A DNA stretch of 64,000 bases. Source: SHZI01 sp964417725. Lineage in GTDB: Bacteria; Pseudomonadota; Gammaproteobacteria; Steroidobacterales; GCA-2729495. The stretch covers positions 34,450 through 98,449 of the forward strand of contig CAYQIV010000012.1 in the NCBI GenBank assembly GCA_964417725.1. Reading direction: 5' to 3'. The notes under the pieces are model-generated. The model ran no database searches, was not told the origin of the DNA, and saw only the letters and a program-made list of their open reading frames with translations. Both the position numbers and the translations under genes were made by a program. Shown here piece by piece: positions 50,466-60,271 of the stretch (the first letter of the stretch is position 1; each line of letters starts with the position of its first letter).

Positions 50466-52184
50466 TCAGAAGGTCGACAGGAACTGCAGGCCCAGGGTCC
50501 GCTCTTCGTAGCTGATCGCGGCATTGCCCTGGAAGCTGTCGTTCTTGCTGTAGTAGACCTTTGCCGAACCATACCGGCCGAGCTGCCGCCCCGCCTCGAA
50601 CTGGATCCCGGTATGGTCGAGGTTCTGGCCGGTGGCCGGATCGCGCACCCGCCCGTCATACCACAGCACCGTGAACTGCCCCCAGCGGACATGCTGGCCA
50701 TTCAGCGACAGGGAGTAGTTGTCGTTGCTGGTGCGCGTACCGGCGTCGAGCGACTGCCGCTGGTGGTTGTAGGATGCGTTGGTGCCGATGCTCCACAACC
50801 CTGACTCGGCTTCTGTCCATTGCCGGCCAAGGAAACAGCTCCACGTCCGGGTCTCGGCATCGCTGTCCGGTGTCGCGCTGTTCTCGAGGTCGCCACGCTG
50901 GTAGCCGAGCCCGGTCGACCAGCCGCCGCGGCCGTACTGCAGGTTGAGCCCCGTGTGGTCCTGGTCGTTCTTGCCACCCCCTTCGTTCTCGCCATCCGAT
51001 CCGGAGTGCGAGAGCTGCAGGTTGAGCCCGTCGACCGCCAGCACGGCGACATCTGCACCCAGCGACCAACTGTCGGCGCGGTAGGCATTCGGGGTATAGG
51101 GCGTCTCGCCGGGCGGCGTGACCACCGGCGGCAGCGAGGCGCGCTCGTTGACGGTGTGCCGCAGGTCGCTGTTCAGCGATAGCCAGTTCGTGGCCAGCCA
51201 GCTGGCGTTGCCATAGGTCTCGCGCACACCCGACAGCGCATCGCCGGACAATGAGGTGTAGTAAAGGCCGATGTCGTGGTGGCCGAACTGCACGCCGACA
51301 CGGTCACCCTGCCAGCCGGCATCGACGATCCATGCGTCGTCGGTCTCGTTTTCGAGACCTTCTTCCTCCCAATCGCTGAAACCGCCCTCGGCGCCGAGCG
51401 TGAAACGACCGCGCTGGAAGGACAAACCGGCCGTGGTGGCACGGCCCTCGGCCGTTGCCAGCGATGTCGCCACGGCGCTCTGCACATCATCGTTGTCGGA
51501 AAAACCCTGCGTCGTGACGAACATCGACAGCGTCTCCGTGACCGGATGCTCGGCCTTGAAGGCGTAGCTGTTGCGGATGTAGCGCGTGCGCCGCTCTTCC
51601 TTGGCGAGCGACTCCCAGGTGTCGGTCTGCACGCCGGCCACCGCCTGGACCAGGGTGCGGCCGATGTAGCGTTCGCCGAGCAGGCCGCGCAGGCCGGTGT
51701 TGGCGCCGAGCGTGGAAAAGTTCACCGGTACATCACCCAGTGCCACGCGGTAGTCCTCGCCGGCATGGCCGATCTGCAGGGTGTTGATCAGCGTCGGGTG
51801 GCCGAGCACGGCACGATCGTCGCTGGCCGTGATGCCGAAGGTGAACCAGCTTTGCGAATTGTCGGGGCCGGTTGACAGGAACTCGGTCTGAAGCTGTGCG
51901 GTATTGCCGGCGTTGCCATCACGCACCGGTGTCAGCGTGAAACCGCCGCGTGAGTCGGTCTGGTAGTAGTCGTAGGCGATGCTGGTCCGCCATTCGAGCC
52001 GCGTGCTGCCCCCTTCGCTGGCGATGATGCGCGGTGCCGGTGCGCCGCTGGCCTGTGCCCACTGCGCCAGCACCGCGTCGTTGCCCGTCAGCACCGCCCG
52101 GCCATCGCTGCCTGCCGCCATCACCGGCAGCGTCAACGCCAGCAGCATGCCCCAACCGGCGTGCCCGATTGCCTCATTCTTCAT
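50466..52184 (-). CDS. Outer-membrane beta-barrel protein of ~570 residues (third gene of giant-protein operon)
   Basis: 572 residues from the ATG at 52184, with a signal peptide (GMLLALTLPVMAAG). A short region (about 25-95) precedes many amphipathic beta strands (TLVQAVAGVQTDTW, GVQFGHHDIGLYYTSLSGD, GLQFLSTF) ending in Phe, consistent with a large barrel of perhaps 16-20 strands. It does not match a TonB receptor (no plug motifs seen), nor FpvA- or TolC-like proteins. It may export or display the neighbouring giant protein, but this is inference. Its stop overlaps the ATG-containing start region of the following gene. Confidence 0.75.
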   Translation of the reverse strand: MKNEAIGHAGWGMLLALTLPVMAAGSDGRAVLTGNDAVLAQWAQASGAPAPRIIASEGGSTRLEWRTSIAYDYYQTDSRGGFTLTPVRDGNAGNTAQLQTEFLSTGPDNSQSWFTFGITASDDRAVLGHPTLINTLQIGHAGEDYRVALGDVPVNFSTLGANTGLRGLLGERYIGRTLVQAVAGVQTDTWESLAKEERRTRYIRNSYAFKAEHPVTETLSMFVTTQGFSDNDDVQSAVATSLATAEGRATTAGLSFQRGRFTLGAEGGFSDWEEEGLENETDDAWIVDAGWQGDRVGVQFGHHDIGLYYTSLSGDALSGVRETYGNASWLATNWLSLNSDLRHTVNERASLPPVVTPPGETPYTPNAYRADSWSLGADVAVLAVDGLNLQLSHSGSDGENEGGGKNDQDHTGLNLQYGRGGWSTGLGYQRGDLENSATPDSDAETRTWSCFLGRQWTEAESGLWSIGTNASYNHQRQSLDAGTRTSNDNYSLSLNGQHVRWGQFTVLWYDGRVRDPATGQNLDHTGIQFEAGRQLGRYGSAKVYYSKNDSFQGNAAISYEERTLGLQFLSTF

Positions 52185-52251
52185 GTCGAACACCTCTGCC
52201 CCCCGGGGCATGGCAATTCTAGACGGCCGGGCTGCCGCACCGCCATATCCA

Positions 52252-54171
52252 TCAACTGCCGCCGACCGCCACGGGCGACGACGGCGGTCCGCTGGCCCCA
52301 TCTGCCGTGCGATAGGAGACGCGGTACTCGAGCGGACCCGCGGGTGCCGTGGCATCGATGGTCAGTTCGCCAGACAGCGGGCCGGCGACGACACGCCACG
52401 GCGCCTGCCCGGCCGCCCGCCGTTCGATGACCAGCGCGAGACCGGGCGGGGGCGTGGTGAAGCGCAGCTCGACCCCGCTGAACGGCCGCACGACGCGACG
52501 TGCCCGTGGCACCGGCGGTGTCCCGGGCTCGGCACTGCCGACGCGCACCGCGACGGCGGCACCCGGCACACTGCGGTTACCGGCATCGTCGACGGCCACC
52601 AGCCGGTACCAGTAGGTCTCGCCGGGCAGGACCCAGGTGTCCTGCCAGTCACGGGCCTCGCCCGGCAGCGGATCACCGATGACAAGACCGACGTCGTCGG
52701 CCGCCGCGCCGCGCAGGACGAGCATCCGCACCGTGTCGTCCGCCGGCAAGGCAGGCTCGATGCGCAGCAGGGCACGGCCACCGCTGCCGTCCGCTGCGAT
52801 GATGCGCGGCGCCCCCGGCGGTGCCGCATCGGGCAGCACCACGCTGACGGGTGTGCTCGGCGGGCTTTCGCGGTTGTCGTGGGCGACGGCAACCACGCGA
52901 TAATCAAAGCGCGAGCCGCCGGCCAGGCCCGTGTCGTCATGGCGCGGCTCCGGCGTGATGGCGTCATTGAGCAGCTGCCAATCCGATGTGCCGGTCACGC
53001 GGCGTTGCAGGTAGTAGCCCGCCACCCCGGGCAGCGGGACCCAGCGCAGCGTCACCGCGCTGGTGCCGGTCTCCGCCTCGAGCCCCTCTGGCACCGGCGG
53101 GGCCTGCGTCGGAACGATGCGTGCCGGCACCACCAGCGACGGCTCGCCCAGCTCACCACGCGGATCCATGGCGCGCACGCGATAGAAATACAGCAGGCCC
53201 GGCAGCGCGTCGCCATCGACGAACTCCAGCGTGTCGCGCGGCACGCCACGCGCCGTCAATGCCTCGTAGGGGCCATCGCGCAATTGCGCACGCTCCGGCA
53301 CATACCCGGTGGTGTGCGGGCTGGGATTGCCGGCCCAGCGGATGCGCAGGCCCTCTCGATCCGCATCGACCCTGACGTCGAGCGGCGCATCGAGCGCCGT
53401 GAGATCGGGGACGAACAGCGCCAGCTCGCGCCACGGCCCGTCGCGACCGAAGACATCGAGCGCAGCGACGCGGTAGCGGACCGTCGCCTCGACCGGGGCA
53501 GCCGCATCGACGAAGGCGGCATCCTCGACGAGCCAGCGTTCACCGAGCGTGGCCGGGCTGCCGACCACCGGCTCGCCATCGCGCTCGACACGCCAGGCGA
53601 TGGTCGGCGGTGCGCGCGACGACGTGCCCGGCTGCCAGTACAGTTCGACACCCTCGCGCGTCGCCACGCCGCGCAGCCCGACGACCGGCGGCGGCAGCGG
53701 GTCGGCCTTGCGGCTGTCGAGCGGACGGCTGCGCAGTGGCTCACCGAGCGGCTTGCCATCCGGCCCGAGGGGCACGACCCGCCAGCGGCGTTCTCCGCCC
53801 GGCACGTCGCGCAACTGGCGTGCAATGCCCATCGCCTGGGCCATCTCCCAGTCCCCCATGGCCTGCATGGCGAGAAAGACCTCGCCAAGGGCCTTGAGGT
53901 CCGGTTCCGCCACGCCTTGCGTGCCGGGTACCGGCATGCCGGATTCGGCCACGATGCGCGCCTCGACGACGCGCGGCGGGCCGGCGGTTTCTTCTTCGAG
54001 GCGCCAGGCAGACGGCACAAGGCCGGTGGGCGCAAACCACAGCAGGCGGACCCCGCCTTCGCCATCGCTGGCCGCCATCAGTGCACCGCGCGACTGGGCC
54101 ATGGCGGGCCCTGCGACGAGGCCGCAGAGTCCGGCGATGACAAGACCGGCCAGCACACGCGAGAAAATCAT
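52252..54171 (-). CDS. Fibronectin type III-like repeat protein (second gene of giant-protein operon)
   Basis: 639 residues starting at the ATG at 54171, which follows AAGGA. The signal peptide (VLAGLVIAGLCGLVAGPAMAQ) is followed by several ~90-100-residue beta domains carrying fibronectin III features, such as LRIRWAGNPSP, VTLRWVPLPGVAGYYLQR, SRFDYRVVAVAHDNRESPPS and TYWYRLVAVDDAGNRSVP. I count at least four of these. It has no catalytic motif and could be a scaffold binding polysaccharide or protein partners. The start lies 14 bases past the giant gene's stop, implying coupled translation. Confidence 0.82.
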   Translation of the reverse strand: MIFSRVLAGLVIAGLCGLVAGPAMAQSRGALMAASDGEGGVRLLWFAPTGLVPSAWRLEEETAGPPRVVEARIVAESGMPVPGTQGVAEPDLKALGEVFLAMQAMGDWEMAQAMGIARQLRDVPGGERRWRVVPLGPDGKPLGEPLRSRPLDSRKADPLPPPVVGLRGVATREGVELYWQPGTSSRAPPTIAWRVERDGEPVVGSPATLGERWLVEDAAFVDAAAPVEATVRYRVAALDVFGRDGPWRELALFVPDLTALDAPLDVRVDADREGLRIRWAGNPSPHTTGYVPERAQLRDGPYEALTARGVPRDTLEFVDGDALPGLLYFYRVRAMDPRGELGEPSLVVPARIVPTQAPPVPEGLEAETGTSAVTLRWVPLPGVAGYYLQRRVTGTSDWQLLNDAITPEPRHDDTGLAGGSRFDYRVVAVAHDNRESPPSTPVSVVLPDAAPPGAPRIIAADGSGGRALLRIEPALPADDTVRMLVLRGAAADDVGLVIGDPLPGEARDWQDTWVLPGETYWYRLVAVDDAGNRSVPGAAVAVRVGSAEPGTPPVPRARRVVRPFSGVELRFTTPPPGLALVIERRAAGQAPWRVVAGPLSGELTIDATAPAGPLEYRVSYRTADGASGPPSSPVAVGGS

Positions 54172-54185
54172 GGAGGGGTCCTTGA

Positions 54186-57100
54186 TCACCATAGCGGGTT
54201 CAAATCGCACCAATCGAGGCCGGGTGTCACGCCAGGCGGCGATGGCAGGACCTTCAGCGTCAGGTCGACGTCCGGCAAGGGACAGGGCAGGTCGATGGCA
54301 AAACCATAGCGGATGACCGGGCTCGGCAACTCGCCATAGGCATCGACCTTGCCACCGACACCGGCGCAGTGGTCGTCATAGCAGCCACCGGCCTTGACCT
54401 TGACCTTGGTGCTGCCTGCCAGCTTGAGCGGCGCGGTATACAGGGCCATGCCGGCGTCGGCATTGCCGCTGACGTAGGCGCAGACATCACCGCAATCCCC
54501 GATCGATTCGAACATGTCGGCACCACCCCCGAGCGCCATCTTCGCCGGGCTGAGCATCAGGTAGGCGTTGCCCTTGACGAACAGCGCATGCCCCTGGACG
54601 CGCGGGCCACTGTCCTTGCCAAGGTACGCATACCAGTCGCCGCCGCCGAAGTGCAGTCTGGCAGCACCCTTCGGCACCGTGACACCGGCCTTGCCGCCGA
54701 AGAGCGTCATCCCGCCCCACAGTTCGCCGTCGAAGCTCTTGGCCTGGTATTTGAGGTAGCCCTCGAAGGGCGCACTGCCGCTCCAGCCGCTGGTCAGGGG
54801 CCAGGCGGCAAAATCGATGCGCGTGCCGGGATCGGAGCCGGCGACCTTGATGGACAGGTCGCCGCGCAGGCCGAGCGTGAAACCATCCGGCGTGCCCACC
54901 GTGGTCAATGCATTGAACACCGGCACACCCCCGCTGGCGGAATAGGCCAGTGCCTCAAGCCCCTTGCCCTTGAGCGATTCCAGCGAGACGTTGAAACCAA
55001 GCCCGCCACCGACCGCAAACACATTGAGGAAAGGCGGCGCCAGCGGCGCGCCGCCCGGGCCAAAGCCCTCATAGACGGCCTTGATGGCCCAGAAATCGTG
55101 GCTGCCCTGGTAGCCGAGCGCAAAGTCGGCCGTCACCGGCAGGTCAAACATGTGCATGTCGACCGAGCCCTTGAAACGCATCGTGTCGGGAGCTGCATGG
55201 GCAGCGGGGATCCAGCTGAGCGGCGGGGGCAGCGCCGCCGCCGTGCCGCCCGCAGGCGGCACGTAGACCGCATTGATCTGGCCCTTGACGGTGCCCTCGG
55301 CCTTGGGGAAAGTCACGGAAAACGGTTCAGCGCTGCCGGCCACCGGGCCGCTGCCGGCATAGCTGCCCGACGCCACCTCGTCGATGGCGTAGGTCACGGT
55401 CATCTTGGCGGGTTCCAGCGCCTTGGAGATCGATACCTTGCCGGCGAATTCGAAGGCCAGCCGCGCACTGTCGCCCGCCGGCGCGCGCACCACCAGATCA
55501 TCGAGTGCCAGCGATGCCTGGCCGATGGCGCCCGATTGGCCGGCAAGCCCGACCGTGACCTGCGCCGTGCCGGGTGCGAAGTAGGCCTTGCCATCGAGGC
55601 CGAAGTAGAGGTCCTTGAGCCACACGTCCTTGGCGAAGGCCTTGTCCTCGCCGGCAAACGTGAAGCGGCTGTCGCTGCGCACCGCCGGCACCATGCCTTC
55701 TTCCTTGACGAGCTTGAGGTTCTGCGCCTCGAAGCTGATCGCGCCGTGTTTGCGCAGCGGTGCGTTGCCGGTCAGGTTGAGGCTGATGCCCGGCTGGCCG
55801 ACCCCTTCCCCGGCGACGAGCAGCGGATCACCGGCGCCCTTCAACTCCACGTCGAGCCACGGCACCTTGACGCGCAGGTTCTGGTAGCGGGCACGGAACT
55901 GCCCGTCGCCGGCCTCGACCTTGACACCATCCCAGCGGAACTCGCCCTTGTACTGCTTGGCGCTGAAGGCGCCGAGCTGTGCCGTGCCGCACAGCCCCTT
56001 GGCATCGACGGCGAAGCCATCCACCACGCCGCTGTTATCGCCGGGCAGGTCGAAATCATAGGCCGTGAGCGTGGCCCCGACACCGAAGTGCAGGCCCGTC
56101 CACCCCGCACCGCCGGTGGTGCAGGCCGGGTCGGGCGCCGTCCCTTCGCTGGCGCTGAGGTCGATGGTCACGGCCTTGGGCGCGAGGCGGAAGCCCGAGT
56201 CGTAGAGCCGGATCTCGTCCAGCGCCACGCCGGTGGCGTACCAGTCACCCTGCGGCGACAGCACGGCGGTGGTGGCCGACCACGGTGGTGGGCTGGTGCC
56301 AGTGGTGGATCCCGGCAGGCTCGATGCGCCGAGGCGGCCGGCGAGCGTTGCATCGACCTTCACCTTCGCGCTGCCGGCCAGCTTCTGGATGGTATAGGCG
56401 AGGCCCGAAGCCGCGACCTCACCGCCCGGTACCGGGCCACCTTCAAGCTTGCCCTGCTCGACGGTGTACCCATCGTCGGCAACCGTCCAGTTGGTGAAAG
56501 TCAGCGGCAGCGGCACGCGTTTGCCCGGTTGGCCCGGGATCGGCAGCTGCAGGACGCCGCTGCCGGAAAAGACCTTGCCGTCGTGGGTGACCTTGGCCTT
56601 GCCACCCTCCTGCAGGCCGCCGATCAAAAAATGTCCGCCCGCCACGGGGAACTCGAAGGTACAGGGCAATTCGACATCATGGCCGACGACCTGGTAGGAC
56701 ACCGGCTTCGACTCGACGAACGCGGGTGGCGACTTTTTCACCGCCAGCGACCCTGCGACCTTCTGCAGCGCCCCCTCGACGGGCTGGCTCTGCGGCATCA
56801 TCACACCGGCCGCGGCATAGGTTGCCGGGCGCGGGATGGCGGCGACGCGTACCAGCGCCCCGTCGACGTCGTGGACCAGCGGCAGGCCGGAACCGGATTG
56901 CGTGTAGGGCGACAGCACACCGATCTTCGGCCCCCCCTGACTGCCGAGCAGGATGGCCTTGGCGGCATCCGCGTCGGGCAGGCCGCCCGAAGCGCCCAGC
57001 GCCTGGGCCAGCGCCGTGTAGAGCTGCGGATGCTTGGTCGAATAGATGACCTCGGCCTCGACGCGGAGCTCGCGGGCGCCCGTCTGGTCAAGCGCCATCG

Positions 57101-59846
57101 GGCTGGACAGCAGGTTGGCCCGGACCCCCTTCACCGGCGGCCCCCATTGCGCCGGGTCCTTGGCGAGGGTCTGGTCCGGACGCCCGGGCGACGGACCGAT
57201 GTCGTCGTACACCTCTTCGTGGAACACGCTGCCGCCGAGCCGCCAGCGCAGCCGCGCCGCGCCCTGACCGATGTAGGTGAGCGCGGCACCGGCGGTGAGC
57301 GACACGTCGCAGGCGCTGAACGCGGGGCTGCCGCCGCTCCCGGTCCCGAACAGCGACGACGCAACCGGAGTGACCTGCAGGCCCGATGCCGTGCCGAGCG
57401 GCATTGCGGCCGTGCCACCGGCCGGCGCCTCGGCAACCTTGCCCTTCAGCTGTTTTTCCAGCCCGGCGAGCGGATCCGCTGCCGAAGCCTGCGGCGCGGC
57501 CCACGGAAAACCCTGCACGTCGATGTGCACCAGCTTCAGCGGACCGCCGGCATCAGGGTCGTGGCGCGGGGCGATGTCGACATGCTGGCAATAGAACATG
57601 TAGGCGCTGTCGGCGGCCGACTTGCCCACCGCCAGCGTTTCCTGCGCCCCGGCCTGACCGAGGCTGCCGTCGAAGCCACCGGCCTTGAAGTACAGCCCCT
57701 GCTGCTCGCCGATCGCCGCCGTCAGCACGGCGGTACCGCCACCCTGCACATCCGCATTGGCCAGCTGATAGACGCGCACCACGTAGGCACCGGGTTCCTT
57801 GTACTGGTGCGTCCAGCCTTGTGGGCCCGGCGACAGGACGGTGGTCGAGTCAAAGGTGCCGGCATCACCGGACTGGACGATGGCCAGCGGCTGCCGGGTG
57901 CCATCGCCCCAGTCGACGAAGACATTGTCGAAGTTCCACGTCGTCACCACGACCTTACCCATGAACGTCGGCTTGCTGGTCGAAGGTTTCGACAGGTAAG
58001 GACTCTGGGCCAGCGAGAATTGCCCGGTGAGACGCATCACGTCCCATGTCTGGTGGCCCCCGAAGCCGGTCTTGCTGACGTTGATGAGGTCGAACTTGCC
58101 CTTGTGATCCTGCCCGCAACCGAGCCCGGTGGGCCGGTACGGCGTGGCCAGCGGCCAGCGTTCGGAGATCTCGACTTCGACGGGGACCAGTGCCGTGGCG
58201 GTCGATTTTCCCGCGACTTCCATGGCCCCCGGGACGGCGACGGGCGGCAGGCCGCCGTTGGCCGCCAGCAGGATCGGCAACGGTGAGACCTCGCGCCGGG
58301 CGCTCTGTGCCACACCGCTTTTCGGATACTGGCGAAACCCGGCCACTTCCCAGTACAGGTCGGCGAGTGCGGCGGCCTGCGCCTCTGGCGCCGGCGGTGT
58401 GGACGACGAATCGCCAATCTTGGCGGCCGCGGCAGGCTGCGGCACACCACCCGACAACACGAGCTTGCCGTCACCAGCGGCCTTTGGCGTGATGAGCTGT
58501 GTGACGAGCGACGCATCGGCACGGAGCCATGTCGGCAACAACGTACCCTTGAATTTGCCAATCGTCTGCGGATCGATGCGCCGCGAAGTGACGAGCGCAT
58601 CACCACGATAAAAACGGACCTCGAACCACTCGGCGACCCCGGGATTGACCTCCTTCCAGGTGAAAAGCTGGTCTTCGCGCAGTGCCGGCACGTCAACGCT
58701 CCACACCGGCTGCGGCGCACCGAGCGCCGCACCGCTGACGGGATCCTTCGGCGGCGGGATGCTGGCGGTCTGAACCTTCCATTGCGGTGAGGCGAGTTCG
58801 ATCTGCCCCTTGGGAAACTTCGCCGGCTCGAGTGCGGCGATCCTGGGCACGGGCAGTGCCACCGGCTGGGCAATGGCCATCGCCTGAACCGTATAGCTCG
58901 CCGCCTGCTCGACGGCGGGTGCACCGACGTCTCGCGCCACGGCCAGTTTGCGCATGCCGGGCGCAGCCAGCGGCGAGACCTTGACGACCAGCGTCACCCG
59001 GCCCGCACCATGCAACACAGGTGTGCCCTGGACCTCGATGCCCGGCCCGAACAGGAACTGCGTCCGTGGCGTCAGCCCCATGCCCTGCGCCTCGACTTCG
59101 AGGGTTTTCCCGGCAGCCCACCGGTCCGGCACGAGTCGCCTGACCTGCGGCCCCATCACCGGCATCGCGGGCTTGCGCAACGGCAATGCACCGATGTTCT
59201 GGTCCAGCACCGTGCGCCCGCCTGCCGGTGCCTCCGACGCGCCGTCCGGCGGTGGGGCACCGAATGGCGACGCCACGTCGGTCGCCGGGGCGACGATGCC
59301 CGCAGGGGCCGCCCCGACGATCTCCACCGCACGCACCAGATCGGCCTGCAGCGGCGTGCCCGGCAGCGCGACCATGCCGAGCCCCGGGGCGGTCGTGGGC
59401 ACCGTGGCCCTGAGCGTGCGAAAGCCGGGTTCGGCGCCTGCGACAACCCGGACACGGACCATGGCCAGGCCTGCTGACTGCACTGCCACTGGAGAAGGGA
59501 CGCTGATCCCCGGCGGCGCAAAGGCGAGCGTCATCCCCGGAGCGAAGCCATGACCGGAGAGCGTCAGCGTATAGGTGCCACCGGCCTCGAGGCGGTTCGG
59601 TGTGACGCGCAGGAGGGAAAGGCCCTGCGGCGCCATGGGCGCAGCGGTCGACGGGGTGGTGGTCGAAGCCGGCGGCGTGGCCGGAGCCGAACGGCTGTCG
59701 CGCGCAGCCGGCGCCGTGCGCGCCTGCGCCCCGGCCTTCTGCACCCCGGCGGAGGAGACCATCACCGCCAGCACGATCGGCAGCCAGGCCGCATGCCATA
59801 CCCCCCGGGAGACGGCACGCAACCCGCACTGAAGATATCTGGACAT
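54186..59846 (-). CDS. Giant exported IPT/TIG- and PKD-like multidomain protein (first gene of operon)
   Basis: 1,886 residues from the ATG at 59846, one continuous frame of 5.66 kb. A signal peptide (AWLPIVLAVMVSSAGVQKAGA) and a Pro/Ala/Thr linker are followed by two IPT/TIG-like domains (LEAGGTYTLTLSGHGFAPGM; AAGKTLEVEAQGMGLTP), a PKD-like segment (VDWGDGTRQP ... YKEPGAYVVRVYQL, near 610-670) and a very long run of beta-rich sequence with recurring short motifs such as GLDGKAYF, ending with a Cys-containing C-terminal stretch (GDCGDVCAYVSG, GGCYDDHC). No transmembrane anchor, sortase, T9SS or autotransporter domain is seen. It is probably a cell-surface or secreted structural protein. Function unknown. 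Confidence 0.8.
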   Translation of the reverse strand: MSRYLQCGLRAVSRGVWHAAWLPIVLAVMVSSAGVQKAGAQARTAPAARDSRSAPATPPASTTTPSTAAPMAPQGLSLLRVTPNRLEAGGTYTLTLSGHGFAPGMTLAFAPPGISVPSPVAVQSAGLAMVRVRVVAGAEPGFRTLRATVPTTAPGLGMVALPGTPLQADLVRAVEIVGAAPAGIVAPATDVASPFGAPPPDGASEAPAGGRTVLDQNIGALPLRKPAMPVMGPQVRRLVPDRWAAGKTLEVEAQGMGLTPRTQFLFGPGIEVQGTPVLHGAGRVTLVVKVSPLAAPGMRKLAVARDVGAPAVEQAASYTVQAMAIAQPVALPVPRIAALEPAKFPKGQIELASPQWKVQTASIPPPKDPVSGAALGAPQPVWSVDVPALREDQLFTWKEVNPGVAEWFEVRFYRGDALVTSRRIDPQTIGKFKGTLLPTWLRADASLVTQLITPKAAGDGKLVLSGGVPQPAAAAKIGDSSSTPPAPEAQAAALADLYWEVAGFRQYPKSGVAQSARREVSPLPILLAANGGLPPVAVPGAMEVAGKSTATALVPVEVEISERWPLATPYRPTGLGCGQDHKGKFDLINVSKTGFGGHQTWDVMRLTGQFSLAQSPYLSKPSTSKPTFMGKVVVTTWNFDNVFVDWGDGTRQPLAIVQSGDAGTFDSTTVLSPGPQGWTHQYKEPGAYVVRVYQLANADVQGGGTAVLTAAIGEQQGLYFKAGGFDGSLGQAGAQETLAVGKSAADSAYMFYCQHVDIAPRHDPDAGGPLKLVHIDVQGFPWAAPQASAADPLAGLEKQLKGKVAEAPAGGTAAMPLGTASGLQVTPVASSLFGTGSGGSPAFSACDVSLTAGAALTYIGQGAARLRWRLGGSVFHEEVYDDIGPSPGRPDQTLAKDPAQWGPPVKGVRANLLSSPMALDQTGARELRVEAEVIYSTKHPQLYTALAQALGASGGLPDADAAKAILLGSQGGPKIGVLSPYTQSGSGLPLVHDVDGALVRVAAIPRPATYAAAGVMMPQSQPVEGALQKVAGSLAVKKSPPAFVESKPVSYQVVGHDVELPCTFEFPVAGGHFLIGGLQEGGKAKVTHDGKVFSGSGVLQLPIPGQPGKRVPLPLTFTNWTVADDGYTVEQGKLEGGPVPGGEVAASGLAYTIQKLAGSAKVKVDATLAGRLGASSLPGSTTGTSPPPWSATTAVLSPQGDWYATGVALDEIRLYDSGFRLAPKAVTIDLSASEGTAPDPACTTGGAGWTGLHFGVGATLTAYDFDLPGDNSGVVDGFAVDAKGLCGTAQLGAFSAKQYKGEFRWDGVKVEAGDGQFRARYQNLRVKVPWLDVELKGAGDPLLVAGEGVGQPGISLNLTGNAPLRKHGAISFEAQNLKLVKEEGMVPAVRSDSRFTFAGEDKAFAKDVWLKDLYFGLDGKAYFAPGTAQVTVGLAGQSGAIGQASLALDDLVVRAPAGDSARLAFEFAGKVSISKALEPAKMTVTYAIDEVASGSYAGSGPVAGSAEPFSVTFPKAEGTVKGQINAVYVPPAGGTAAALPPPLSWIPAAHAAPDTMRFKGSVDMHMFDLPVTADFALGYQGSHDFWAIKAVYEGFGPGGAPLAPPFLNVFAVGGGLGFNVSLESLKGKGLEALAYSASGGVPVFNALTTVGTPDGFTLGLRGDLSIKVAGSDPGTRIDFAAWPLTSGWSGSAPFEGYLKYQAKSFDGELWGGMTLFGGKAGVTVPKGAARLHFGGGDWYAYLGKDSGPRVQGHALFVKGNAYLMLSPAKMALGGGADMFESIGDCGDVCAYVSGNADAGMALYTAPLKLAGSTKVKVKAGGCYDDHCAGVGGKVDAYGELPSPVIRYGFAIDLPCPLPDVDLTLKVLPSPPGVTPGLDWCDLNPLW

Positions 59847-60119
59847 CACCCCCCCTGCTGGCCCGGTGGCCGGGCGGGCGCCGTGCCGGCGCCTTCCCCA
59901 AGAGCCGGCCCGCGACACCCGAAGCCATCTTCGGCCAATCCGCCGGAAGAATAAAGACCGGATGCGCCAGGGTAGCCCCCTGCCCCCGGGGAAAGGCGAT
60001 AACGGCCCCGCTCCGGGAAAGCGTCATGCGTACTGTTGCCCCTGCGTCGTCAACCCGTGCAGTATCGACCCGCCTCCCCCGGCAACATGCCTCGGGGCGC
60101 GACGGCTTCCGATGGAGCC

Positions 60120-60200
60120 TCAATCATCAAAGCGATCGCTGTTCATGGCCTTGGTCCAGGCGCGCACGACGTCTTCGACGAACTTCTCCTTGCCCTCGTT
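60120..60200 (-). pseudogene. katG: C-terminal remnant of catalase-peroxidase katG
   Basis: On the minus strand, 26 codons encode NEGKEKFVEDVVRAWTKAMN followed by SDRFDD and TGA, which closely matches the conserved C-terminal end of KatG (EKFVKDFVAAWTKVMNxDRFD). The frame is open a little further upstream, but the sequence stops resembling KatG, and the oxyR start at 60272 leaves no room for the rest. This looks like a deletion that left only the 3' end. katG is a known OxyR target, so the position beside oxyR fits an ancestral pair. The homology is recalled rather than searched. Confidence 0.7.
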
Positions 60201-60271
60201 GATTGCCCACGCGGGCGCCCCACGACAAAACCCGTGAACCATGATCGGATTTCCCGATAACATCAGGGCCC

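Noticed and set aside
54369..58286. Open frame of about 1,300 codons on the plus strand opposite the giant exported gene
   Set aside because: Rich in Arg, His, Gln and Ala without motifs, exactly antisense to a frame with signal peptide and domain structure. Long antisense frames are common at this G+C.
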